Notes: generated from the sequence alone by a model not told the origin. DNA of 13,015 bases from Thermoplasmata archaeon (GCA_030040625.1 JASHTI010000110.1:1-13015), one strand, 5' to 3'; positions 5,659 through 12,841 are shown, counted from the stretch's first letter. Translations and numbers: made by a program.

Positions 5659-7186
5659 GGACGTCGGCGCCTTCCTCGAACAGGTCCGCGCCCGCGGGGT
5701 CAGCGCGCCGCTGCCGCCCCCCGACGTCGCCCGGCTCGCCGCGCTAGGCCTCGTCCAGGTGGCGACCGCGGACGCCTACCGCCAGCTCCAGACCGACGCG
5801 GGGGGCCTCCCGGCGGACGAGCAGGCGGTCCAGTCCGAGCAGCAGGTGCGCTCCGCGACCGCCGCCGCCCTCCAGCAGGACGTCCGCCGGGATCAGTCGA
5901 TCCTCTTCCACCTCCACGGGGCCGAGCGCCGCGCCGAGGACCAGGCGCAGGAGGCGAAGGACCGCGCGGCGCTCCAGGCGGCCGACGCCGAGCTCCTCGC
6001 GCGGGAGCAGGCGTTCAACCGGCTGCTCGCCGAGCGGGCGAGCCTGGACGCGCTGACGCCGATGGGCGACGGCTACGTCGGGCTCACCGCGACGGGGGCC
6101 GTCGCGCTCCGGGACCTCACGGTCCGACTGTACCGCTTCGGCGACACCGACTTCGAGAGCTACCTCGCCGGGGCGCAGCAGGTCGACCAGCAGCTCGGTC
6201 TCCTCGCCGCCGGGGCGGCGGCCTACGCCCCCGGCCTGATCCAGGGCGTTCCCGGTGGCGACGCCGCCTACCTCTGGGCGATCGGCGTCGGCCTGTCGAA
6301 GGTCCAGCCCGACCCCCGCATCGGCGGGCCGAACTTCCTCGGCGCCTACCAGGCGACCGGTCGCCTCTCGGGGAACCTCGAGAACCGCCTGATGGCGAGC
6401 GAGATCCTCGCCTCCGACGCGCGGCCGCTCGCCGACGAGCTCGCGCCGCTCGAGGGGCTCGTCAAGGAGACCCGGAAGCTCGGGGTGCCGTCGGACTCCG
6501 CGCTCGGGGTCGCCGCGATCCTCCTCTACGGGCGCCGCGCCGACGGCTCGTTCGCCCTGCCCGTCGTCCAGGAGTTCCTGCAGATCACGCGGTCGTACGA
6601 GTCGGCGGCCCTCCTCGGGATCCTGAACGTCCCCACCGACCCGCTCGCCTACAAGTTCCGCAGCTTCCGCGCCCTGTTCGAGAGCTGGGGCTACGAGCCG
6701 TCGGAGGACACCGAGCTCGCGAGCGCCTACCTCGCCGTCGCCGACCTCGGGCCGGACCAGGTCGGGGCGAAGCTGGCGATCCTCGCCCGCGGCCTGCGCA
6801 GCTACCTTGAGTACCCGCTCGTCGCCGCCGCGGTGCTCGGCTCGATCCCGACGCTCGAGGCGAACGAGACGCTCAACGTCGTCGAGAAGGCCTACGGGCT
6901 CATCGGAGCGCGGGCGGGCGGGCTCGGGCAGTCCGAGCTCGTCTGCATCGCGGTGCGGATGGTCGACGGGATCCGCAACCAGCTCGTCGGGCAGCTCGAC
7001 ACGACGGCGACCGTCGCGGCCCGGCCGGCGACCGGACCGTCGGGATTCTACGGCCCGCGCTTCGGGATCCTGCCGATCATCATCGTCCACAACGCCTACT
7101 ACTCGACGTTCGGCGGTATCAGCGGGGTCCACGCCGGCCACGTCCACGGCCTGTCCGGCGGCTTCGGGGGGGTCGGCGTCGGGTGA
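5645..7186 (+). CDS. Uncharacterised coiled-coil and helical protein with winged-helix-like segment and Gly/His tail
   Basis: This is a 513-residue protein of unrecognised family. Residues 1-45 (CKDVGAFLEQVRARG, then VARLAALGLVQVATAD) look like a small helical domain. Residues 58-132 are charged, Gln/Ala/Glu-rich and probably coiled coil. GDGYVGLTATGAVALRDL (141-158) resembles the wing of a winged helix (Y-x-x-L-T-x-x-G). About 170-455 is a mostly helical domain with no known motif. The end is unusual: a short hydrophobic segment (FGILPIIIVHNAYY, 473-486) followed by a Gly/His tail (GISGVHAGHVHGLSGGFGG). The tail could bind metal or help membrane association. The GTG start lies 14 bases inside the preceding gene and has no clear ribosome binding site, so translation is probably coupled. 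Its TGA overlaps the next gene's GTG (GTGA). Confidence 0.65.
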   Translation: MPSCKDVGAFLEQVRARGVSAPLPPPDVARLAALGLVQVATADAYRQLQTDAGGLPADEQAVQSEQQVRSATAAALQQDVRRDQSILFHLHGAERRAEDQAQEAKDRAALQAADAELLAREQAFNRLLAERASLDALTPMGDGYVGLTATGAVALRDLTVRLYRFGDTDFESYLAGAQQVDQQLGLLAAGAAAYAPGLIQGVPGGDAAYLWAIGVGLSKVQPDPRIGGPNFLGAYQATGRLSGNLENRLMASEILASDARPLADELAPLEGLVKETRKLGVPSDSALGVAAILLYGRRADGSFALPVVQEFLQITRSYESAALLGILNVPTDPLAYKFRSFRALFESWGYEPSEDTELASAYLAVADLGPDQVGAKLAILARGLRSYLEYPLVAAAVLGSIPTLEANETLNVVEKAYGLIGARAGGLGQSELVCIAVRMVDGIRNQLVGQLDTTATVAARPATGPSGFYGPRFGILPIIIVHNAYYSTFGGISGVHAGHVHGLSGGFGGVGVG

Positions 7187-8496
7187 GCAGGCTCCTCGGG
7201 TCGCTCCTGGCCCTCCTCCCGTTGCTCCTCCTGCTGGCGGCGCCGGCCGCGGCGGCGTCCTCGCCGGGCCCGTCCGTGACCGTCCTCCCGAGCGCGCACT
7301 ATCTGCCGCAGCCGGGCGACTCGCTCACGTTCACCGAGACGCTGACCCTCGGCGGCGGGAAAGGCAACTACACCGGCTTCTGGTGGGAGGACGCCGTCAA
7401 CGGCACGCTCTCCGTCACGTCGGTCCTCTCGAACGGGACCGACACGGCGAGCTACGACTACGTCAACCACGTCTGGAACAGCACGGGGGGCAGCTACGTC
7501 TACCCGGAGAGCGGCACGTTCGAGTTCTCGGCGACCACCTACCGCTACGTGAAAGGGACCGACAACCAGACCGGCGAGAACGGCACCCGGGTCTGGTTCT
7601 ACATGAACAACACCGACCCGGTCGGGACGGAGTTCGGCCAGCTCAGCTTCCCCACGGGCCTGACCGTCAGCTCCCGGTCGGCCGACTACGACCTCAACAC
7701 CGGGGCCGGCGGGTTCGTCAGCTCCATCGAGGCGGTCAGCAACGGCACCTACCCGCTGACCTACGGCTTCGCCGCGAGCTACGCCTACCGGGAGTACTTC
7801 GACCCGGCGACCGGCTACGTTCTCGGCTACCTGTACGTCGAGCACGACTACGACAGCTCCGGCGACGGATTCGTCTACATGGACAACCTGCGGGTGACGA
7901 GCACGAGCTTCCCGCTCACCGCCGGGGCGACCGAGAAGACGTACGCCGTCGCGGTGACGCAGACCGGCCTGCCGACGTCCACCGCGTGGGCCGTCGTCGT
8001 CGACGGACTGCGCTACCCCGGCACCGGGCCCACGATCACCGTCCCGGCGCTTCCGAACGGCACCTACGCCTACCTCTACACGGCCCGGGGCTACACCGCG
8101 ACGCCCGCCAACGGCACCTTCGTCGTGAGCGGCGCCGCGACGGGCGTCGCGACGAGCTGGGCGGCCTATCCGCCGCCGGCGCCCGGGGTCGATCCGTGGG
8201 TCGTCCTCGCGGTCTTCGTCATCATCCTCGCGCTGATCGTCCTCATCGTCTGGCTGCTCGTCCGACGGCGTCGGGCCGCCCCCGGCCTGCCCCGCCACTC
8301 CGCCGGTGGGACGCCCCAGTTCGGACCCCCCCCGACGGCCGCCGGACCGCCGCCGATCTCGCTCCAGCCCGGGGACCAGCCCCGGATCCAGCAGGTGGTC
8401 GTCCAGGAGGTCGTGAAGGTGAAGTGCCAGTACTGCGGCTCGCTGATCGACTCGACCGCCCCGAAGTGCCCGTTCTGCGGCGCGACCCGCAACTAG
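7183..8496 (+). CDS. Type I membrane protein with glycosylatable ectodomain and cytoplasmic zinc ribbon
   Basis: The 437-residue protein begins with a clear signal peptide (MSRLLGSLLALLPLLLLLAA, cleaved near AAAA-SS). An ectodomain of about 310 residues follows, rich in Tyr, Gly, Ser and Thr with ten N-x-S/T sequons (for example N62, N73, N84, N99, N187, N292, N310). Residues 252-330 (KTYAVAVTQTGLPTSTAWAV...) match the Y-x-V-x-F-T-E-x-G-L-P-x-G-T-x-W domain found in many Thermoplasmata surface proteins. One membrane helix (338-360, PWVVLAVFVIILALIVLIVW) and a basic RRRR stop-transfer are followed by a Pro/Gly linker. A C-terminal zinc ribbon has C415-x2-C418 and C429-x2-C432. The topology suggests a receptor or anchor that places a zinc ribbon inside the cell. 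The start GTG overlaps the previous stop and has a run of G upstream as ribosome binding site. The stop shares CTAG with the convergent GNAT gene. Confidence 0.8.
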   Translation: MSRLLGSLLALLPLLLLLAAPAAAASSPGPSVTVLPSAHYLPQPGDSLTFTETLTLGGGKGNYTGFWWEDAVNGTLSVTSVLSNGTDTASYDYVNHVWNSTGGSYVYPESGTFEFSATTYRYVKGTDNQTGENGTRVWFYMNNTDPVGTEFGQLSFPTGLTVSSRSADYDLNTGAGGFVSSIEAVSNGTYPLTYGFAASYAYREYFDPATGYVLGYLYVEHDYDSSGDGFVYMDNLRVTSTSFPLTAGATEKTYAVAVTQTGLPTSTAWAVVVDGLRYPGTGPTITVPALPNGTYAYLYTARGYTATPANGTFVVSGAATGVATSWAAYPPPAPGVDPWVVLAVFVIILALIVLIVWLLVRRRRAAPGLPRHSAGGTPQFGPPPTAAGPPPISLQPGDQPRIQQVVVQEVVKVKCQYCGSLIDSTAPKCPFCGATRN

Positions 8497-9299
8497 GCCG
8501 TCGGGATCGCGGTGCCGAGCCCGAACGCCCCGGTCGGCGGCGGGTGCAGGAACAGCTCGCCCTGCTTCTCGAAGCTCGCCGAGCGCAGCAGCGCGAGGGA
8601 CGCCGCGTTCCGCTCCGAGACCTCGGCGACCGCTGAGCGCGCCCCCGCGCGCTCCGCGTAGATCAGCCGCGCCGCCAGCAGCGCCCGACCGAGCCCGAGC
8701 CGGCGCGCCGAGGGCCGGACGGTGAGCGTGTGGAACCGGGCCGAACGCCCCACGACCTGGGCCCAGGCGACGCCGCTCAGGCGCCCGTCGAGGTCGACGC
8801 CGAACCCCTGCTCCCCCTCGGCGGCCGCGACGGTCAGCCAGCGTTCCGGTCGGCCGCCGTAGACCTCCCGGAGCAACCGCGCGGCCTCCGCGAGCTCCGC
8901 GGGAGCCAGGAGGCGGACGCGGTGGGCGAGCCGGGGGACCGACGCCGCGTCCAGCGGACGGCGAAGAATGGCGAACGTCTCCCGCGGGCCGCCGAGATCG
9001 ACGGGCAGATAGACCGCGCGGCCGGCGACGGCGAGGCCGAGCTCCTCCGCGACGCGCTCCGAGGGGCTGAAGACCGAGGCGGTCCGGTCGACCGGGTCGG
9101 TCAGCAGCAGCCCGACCAGACGGCCGGCCTCCCGGCCGACGATCGCCTGGCCGCCGGCGCGCAGCGTCTCCCGGCACCAGCCGGGCAGGAACGGGTCGAA
9201 CCACTCCGAGAGACCGCCCGCGCTCAGCGCGGCGTCGACCTCCTCCAGCGCCAGGGGCTCCAGCGTCAGGTCCGCCTCGGTCCCCTCCGCCCGACCCAT
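8493..9299 (-). CDS. GNAT-family N-acetyltransferase
   Basis: From the ATG at 9299 the protein has 268 residues. The C-terminal half (about 127-255) is a GNAT domain. Its acetyl-CoA-binding motif A is FHTLTVRPSARRLGLGRALL (189-208, R-x-x-G-x-G-R/A type). Motif B is AVAEVSERNAASLALLRSASF (223-243), with the usual N-x-x-S-x-x-L and G/S-F ending. The N-terminal half (LTLEPLALEEVDAALSAGG, ...AIVGREAGRLVGLLL) looks like a second, motif-poor GNAT-like module, so a tandem arrangement is likely. The acceptor substrate cannot be read. The ATG has GGAGG nine bases upstream; a TTG at 9344 overlapping the PHP stop (TTGA) would add 15 Arg-rich residues and is the alternative start. It follows the PHP gene closely and is probably cotranscribed with it. 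Confidence 0.85.
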   Translation of the reverse strand: MGRAEGTEADLTLEPLALEEVDAALSAGGLSEWFDPFLPGWCRETLRAGGQAIVGREAGRLVGLLLTDPVDRTASVFSPSERVAEELGLAVAGRAVYLPVDLGGPRETFAILRRPLDAASVPRLAHRVRLLAPAELAEAARLLREVYGGRPERWLTVAAAEGEQGFGVDLDGRLSGVAWAQVVGRSARFHTLTVRPSARRLGLGRALLAARLIYAERAGARSAVAEVSERNAASLALLRSASFEKQGELFLHPPPTGAFGLGTAIPTA

Positions 9300-9308
9300 C
9301 GGCTCCGG

Positions 9309-9313
9309 CCTCC
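9309..9313 (-). promoter_or_regulatory. Ribosome binding site of the GNAT gene
   Basis: On the minus strand this reads GGAGG, nine bases before the ATG at 9299. A second GGAG lies three bases before it. The competing TTG at 9344 has no such sequence, so this site favours the ATG. Confidence 0.45.
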
Positions 9314-9340
9314 GATCGCGAGCGCGCGCCGTCGGCCCGC

Positions 9341-10036
9341 TCAATGCTGCCGGGCCCGGCGGAGGATTCGCTCCGGCGTCTCGCGCAGGACGCGTGCGAG
9401 CTCGGACTCCGGGACCCCCGCCCCGAGGGCGATCCGGCGGGCCATCTCCAGGGGGACGAGCTCGCCGACGCCGTGCGCGTCCGAGTCGACGACGAGCTCC
9501 GCACCGGCTTCGAGCGCCCGCCGCACGACGCGTCCGTTGCAGAGGGCGTGGCCGCGGCGGGCCGAGATCTCGAGCGCGACCGCGTTCGCGCGGGCGAGCT
9601 CGGCGTCCTTCGGCTCCAGGAGGCCCGGATGGGCGAGCACGTCGACCAGCCCCGACTCGAGGGCGGCGTGGTTCGTGCCGGCCGGGACGTGCTCGACGAT
9701 CGTCTCGCCGTGAACGATCACGATCTCCGCGCCCGCCCGCCGCGCCGCGCGAGCGGCGTCGGCGATCCGGCGCGGCGGGACCTTCGTCAGCTCCACCCCG
9801 ACGAGCGGCAGGAACCCCGTTCCGTCCCAGGCGCTCGCCTCCCGGTGGAGGCGGTCGAGCAGCGGCTTCGGATCATCGAGGGAGAGATGGTCGGTGAGGG
9901 CGAGCGCCCGGTGCGCGAGCGCCTCCGCCTCGGTCCACATCTCGGTCGCCGAGGTCGTTCCGTCGGTCAGGAACGAGTGGGCGTGGAAGTCGACCCGTTG
10001 CGGGGCCCCGCTCCGCGCCGCGGTTCGCGCCGGCAC
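9341..10036 (-). CDS. PHP-domain phosphoesterase, histidinol-phosphatase-like
   Basis: The 231-residue protein carries all the motifs of the PHP metallo-phosphoesterase fold. These are VDFHAHSFLTDGTT (H18, H20, D25), LALTDH (H50), LVGVELTKVPP (E82), IVIVHGETIVEHVPAGTN (H109), VDVLAHPG (H136), LEISARRGHALCNGRV and VVDSDAH (D186, H188). The G-V-E-L-T-K-V-P-P and H-G-E-T-I-x-E-x-V-x-x-G-T-N signatures are those of archaeal proteins annotated as histidinol-phosphate-phosphatase domain proteins. It probably hydrolyses a phosphoester with a trinuclear metal centre. No histidine biosynthesis genes are nearby, so the true substrate is open. The start is GTG 10036, about 25 bases after a weak TATA-like element (GCTAAGCCC), which would be leaderless. 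The stop overlaps the alternative TTG start of the GNAT gene. Confidence 0.88.
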   Translation of the reverse strand: MPARTAARSGAPQRVDFHAHSFLTDGTTSATEMWTEAEALAHRALALTDHLSLDDPKPLLDRLHREASAWDGTGFLPLVGVELTKVPPRRIADAARAARRAGAEIVIVHGETIVEHVPAGTNHAALESGLVDVLAHPGLLEPKDAELARANAVALEISARRGHALCNGRVVRRALEAGAELVVDSDAHGVGELVPLEMARRIALGAGVPESELARVLRETPERILRRARQH

Positions 10037-10056
10037 GCGCGGACGAGGGCGCGGCG

Positions 10057-10067
10057 GGCTTAGCGCT
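10057..10067 (-). promoter_or_regulatory. Possible TATA-like element of the PHP gene
   Basis: Minus-strand GCGCTAAGCCC is centred about 25 bases before the GTG at 10036. It is weak in sequence but has the spacing expected for a leaderless message. Confidence 0.3.
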
Positions 10068-10078
10068 GCCGGCCCCGA

Positions 10079-10094
10079 CGCGCCGATCGGCGCG
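10079..10094. repeat. 16-base palindrome between thermopsin and PHP genes
   Basis: CGCGCCGATCGGCGCG is a perfect palindrome, 11 bases downstream of the thermopsin stop. It could form a six-pair GC hairpin with a GATC loop in either transcript. No T-run follows on the minus strand, so it is not a clear intrinsic terminator; it may separate the thermopsin and PHP transcripts or bind a protein. Confidence 0.4.
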
Positions 10095-10105
10095 CGCCGC
10101 CCCGT

Positions 10106-12631
10106 CTACCCGAACGTGATCGGGACGACGACCCCGGAGCTCCGGACGGTGACGGTCCCGCTCGCCGGGTGCGGGAGACGTCCGCCCGCGGTGGCGACGC
10201 GGAAGGCGTAGCTCCCGCTCGGCTCGTAGAGGACGAGGCTGGCCCCGCGGCTCGAACCGGTGACGCCGGCGAGCGTGACGCTCCAGCTCGTCCCGGCGCG
10301 CAGGCCGCTCTCGGTGAACGTCACCGCGTACAGCGGCGGGCTCAGCGGCCAGAAGTCGCCGCCGACGGTGATGAGGCCGCTGTCGTTGTACGGCAGGACC
10401 CCGTACGGGTTCGACGCGTTGCCGTAGTTGGACCAGGAGTTGCCCCCCTGCCAGGAGTAGCCGAGGATGCTGCCCGACAGGCCGACGCCGTCCACGGTCC
10501 GGACGTCGGTCGCCGGCTGCCGGCTGACGTTCCAGGCGTCGTGGTAGACCGCGGCCACGCACTCGATCTGGCAGGAGAGCGGGTCGAACGTCGGGGTGAT
10601 CGCCGGGACGGGGACGTCAAAGACGTTGTTGTAGACGAGGTCGCCGCTCTCAGAGTCGTTGATCCCCTCCGTGGCGTTCCCCGCGTTCAGGATCTGCGAG
10701 GCGTTCGTCGCGTTGGTCGCCGTCGCGGAGAAGTGGTTGCCCCAGACCGTGTTACCGCCGCCGCCGTAGAGGCTGATCGCATCGCCCTGGTCGAGGAACG
10801 TCACGCCGTCGACGAGGTCGCTCGTCGCCCCCCACAGGATCACGTCGCCCTCCGGGAAGCCGAACAGCTCGGAGGAGAGCCAGCCGCTGATCGTGCCGCC
10901 GATCAGCCGGACGTGGCTCGCATCCCAGAGCCAGATCTGCAGGTGGTTGGTGTCCGGCAGCCCGAAGCCGGAGAGCTCGCTGCGCATCCAGGACGGGTAC
11001 GTGATCTCGAGCGACGACGGAGTGAGCGTCACGTAGTCGGTGGTCCCGTACAGCCCGACGCCCGGGAAGACGGGCCAGAGGAAGTCGTTCCAGGCGGCGA
11101 ACTGCGGATCGAGGGAGCGGGACTGCGCGTTCGCCAGGACGTACGGGGACGCGAGGGTGCCGGCCCCGCCGGTCGAGAGCGCCGAGAGTTCGGAGTTGCC
11201 GAAGGCGATGAGCGGCGTGTAGACCCCGAGCGCGCGGTCCGGTGTCCCGGTGAACGCCGCATGGATCGTCGAGTTCGCCGCGCCACCGAGCGCCGCGCCG
11301 CCCGGCGAGTAGTCGGAGAGGAGGTACTCCGCCCAGAACGCCCCGGTCGGCGGGAGGTAGTACGTCGTGCTCCCGGTCGGGGAGCCGGGGACCCACTGGG
11401 CGGTCTCGGGGTCGTTCGCCCCACCGGGATTGACGAAGAGGAACGTGGCGGCCGGGTTCAGCGTCTGCACGACCTTCCGATCGCCCGACTGCGGGCTCAT
11501 GCCCCAGAGGCCGCCAAGGAAGGACGGGCCCGGCTGCAGGTGGGCGACCGGCGTGCCCGCGTCGTAGGAGACCGCGATCCCATCGCTCGTCTCCCCGGTG
11601 TCGGAGCCGGCGTCGACCGCCGAGGGCACCGCGACGTAGGCGTGCCGGGGCGAGCTCCAGGTCGCGATCGAGGCCGTGGCGTCGATCGCGTAGAACGTCG
11701 TGGTGTCGCCGTCGTCGTTGCCGACGACGTCCAGCTCGAGGTCGTTCGGCAGGCCGAGCGGGTCGACGCTCACGCCGTTGATCTGGAAGAGCCCCGCGGG
11801 GTAGGCGTGCCGCAGCCGGCCCGGGGCCGCGTTGAAGACGACGTAATCGAACGAGCCCGAGACGCGGGCCGAGCTGTTCTGCACGGTGTAGTTGAAGTAG
11901 ACCGCCGGGCGGTCGTCGCGCACGGTCGAGTTCAGGTAGAGCGTGAGCGTGAACGGGTAGTGGATGTAGAACGTCGGCCCGATCGCGTAGTAGTAGACCG
12001 GCGCGTAGAGCGTCCCGTTCGGGCCCGTCGCGTAGAAGACGTTCGGCGATAGGTAGGCGTCGTAGTTCGAGAAGTTCCAGACGTTATCGCCGAAGACCAG
12101 CTGGCCGGAGCTCGGCGTGTAGCTGACGAAGTTCTGGGTCCAGAACTGGTCGCTCGCGTTACCCGCGACGGTGACCCCGGTGTCGACCGCGTTCAGCTGG
12201 ATGCCGAACATGTTCGGCCCGTCGCCGTCCACGTTGACCGAGAGGGCGTTCGTGAGGGCGATCTGGCCCATCACGCTCGAGGAGTCGAGGATCGAGCCGC
12301 GGATCTTCCCGGAGACGTTCGTCAGCCCCAGGTCGGCGACCCCCATCGGGGCCGGCGCCGAGGCGTACGTCGGTGCGACCGTCTCTCCCGCGTGCGGCGG
12401 CGCGACCGAGAGGTCGGGGAGGTGGATGTCCGTGAGCGGAATGCCGGAGCCCCGGAGCTCGCCGAGGATCCTCTGTTCGCGCGCCGCCCCAGCCCCGGTG
12501 GGGGCGGAAGCGACCCGCGGTCCGGGCGAGGCGACACCGGCCCCATGCCCGGCCACGGTCGTCCCGCCGGAGGCGACCAGGATGACGAAGACGGCGATCG
12601 CCCCGACCCACAGCGCACGGTTTCGCAGCAT
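10106..12631 (-). CDS. Secreted thermopsin-family (peptidase A5) protein with beta-helix and C-terminal surface domain
   Basis: The 841-residue exported protein has a signal peptide or N-terminal anchor at 1-28 (MLRNRALWVGAIAVFVILVA). A thermopsin-like region at about 95-440 contains DQFWTQNFVSYTPSSGQLVF, DNVWNFS, TFYIHYPFTLTLYLNST, PAVYFNYTV, SGSFDYVVFN and NDLELDVVGNDDGDTTTF. About 560-765 is a run of short strands typical of a NosD-like parallel beta-helix (VRLIGGTISGWL, DLVDGVTFLDQGDAISLYGG, NTVWGNHFS, NSWSNYG). Residues 766-841 are a YAVTFTESGLRAGTSWSVTL surface domain. It carries many N-x-S/T sequons. Two Cys (687, 691) lie four apart. Thermopsins are acid-active extracellular proteases of archaea, much shorter in the founding member, so this is an extended version. 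The ATG at 12631 is chosen because the signal peptide begins there and GAGGT lies three bases upstream; the frame is open to 12829, but that extension lacks such features. Confidence 0.88.
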   Translation of the reverse strand: MLRNRALWVGAIAVFVILVASGGTTVAGHGAGVASPGPRVASAPTGAGAAREQRILGELRGSGIPLTDIHLPDLSVAPPHAGETVAPTYASAPAPMGVADLGLTNVSGKIRGSILDSSSVMGQIALTNALSVNVDGDGPNMFGIQLNAVDTGVTVAGNASDQFWTQNFVSYTPSSGQLVFGDNVWNFSNYDAYLSPNVFYATGPNGTLYAPVYYYAIGPTFYIHYPFTLTLYLNSTVRDDRPAVYFNYTVQNSSARVSGSFDYVVFNAAPGRLRHAYPAGLFQINGVSVDPLGLPNDLELDVVGNDDGDTTTFYAIDATASIATWSSPRHAYVAVPSAVDAGSDTGETSDGIAVSYDAGTPVAHLQPGPSFLGGLWGMSPQSGDRKVVQTLNPAATFLFVNPGGANDPETAQWVPGSPTGSTTYYLPPTGAFWAEYLLSDYSPGGAALGGAANSTIHAAFTGTPDRALGVYTPLIAFGNSELSALSTGGAGTLASPYVLANAQSRSLDPQFAAWNDFLWPVFPGVGLYGTTDYVTLTPSSLEITYPSWMRSELSGFGLPDTNHLQIWLWDASHVRLIGGTISGWLSSELFGFPEGDVILWGATSDLVDGVTFLDQGDAISLYGGGGNTVWGNHFSATATNATNASQILNAGNATEGINDSESGDLVYNNVFDVPVPAITPTFDPLSCQIECVAAVYHDAWNVSRQPATDVRTVDGVGLSGSILGYSWQGGNSWSNYGNASNPYGVLPYNDSGLITVGGDFWPLSPPLYAVTFTESGLRAGTSWSVTLAGVTGSSRGASLVLYEPSGSYAFRVATAGGRLPHPASGTVTVRSSGVVVPITFG

Positions 12632-12640
12632 GGGACCTCG

Positions 12641-12652
12641 ACCGCCGGCGGT
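12641..12652. promoter_or_regulatory. Palindrome ACCGCCGGCGGT before the thermopsin gene
   Basis: A perfect 12-base palindrome lies nine bases upstream of the thermopsin ATG, between a TATA-like GGTTATGG (about 12663-12670, minus strand) and the ribosome binding site. Its position fits an operator or a 5' leader hairpin. No binding protein is identified. Confidence 0.4.
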
Positions 12653-12660
12653 AACGTCGT

Positions 12661-12673
12661 AACCCCATAACCT
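12661..12673 (-). promoter_or_regulatory. Possible TATA-like element of the thermopsin gene
   Basis: Minus-strand GAGGTTATGGGGT lies about 37 bases before the ATG at 12631. Transcription starting about 26 bases downstream would leave a leader of roughly ten bases containing CGAGGTCCC. The match is weak. Confidence 0.3.
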
Positions 12674-12807
12674 CTCACGCGCGGGCGGCCGCGGGGCCCG
12701 CCCGGGGACGGCGACGCGGGCGGCGGTCTGTCGGCCCGGCATCTCGGGGCTCGCCGGCACGACGAGGCGGAGGGATACCGGCGCCAGCCAACAAGAAGTA
12801 TAACAAA

Positions 12808-12819
12808 TATCTAAATAGA
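12808..12819 (+). promoter_or_regulatory. TATA box of the ribbon-helix-helix gene
   Basis: TATCTAAATAGA lies in an AT-rich island (about 12795-12840), centred about 27 bases before the GTG at 12842. This gives the layout of a leaderless archaeal promoter. Confidence 0.55.
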
Positions 12820-12820
12820 A

Positions 12821-12838
12821 GTTTAACATTCGTTAAAC
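12821..12838. promoter_or_regulatory. Inverted repeat GTTTAAC-ATTC-GTTAAAC, likely operator
   Basis: Two perfect 7-base inverted arms (12821-12827 and 12832-12838) are separated by four bases. They lie between the TATA box and the GTG start at 12842, covering the region just upstream of the predicted transcription start. Ribbon-helix-helix repressors bind short inverted or tandem sites and often repress their own gene, so autoregulation by the adjacent product is the simplest reading. This is inferred from position. Confidence 0.6.
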
Positions 12839-12841
12839 GAA

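Noticed and set aside
5744..7147. Minus-strand open frame opposite the coiled-coil protein
   Set aside because: Biased Arg/Glu/Val composition with no domain; the plus-strand frame overlaps its neighbours as in an operon.
7099..9504. Minus-strand open frame of about 800 codons
   Set aside because: It is antisense to the membrane zinc-ribbon gene and out of frame with the GNAT gene; the product is low-complexity Arg/Gly/Asp-rich and has no recognisable domain.
10169..12052. Plus-strand open frame of about 627 codons
   Set aside because: It is antisense to the thermopsin gene, whose protein has a signal peptide and family motifs; the plus-strand product is Arg/Val/Glu-rich noise.
12632..12829. 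N-terminal extension of the thermopsin frame starting at 12829
   Set aside because: It would place about 66 unrelated residues before a clear signal peptide and would run through the promoter region; the ATG at 12631 has a ribosome binding site.
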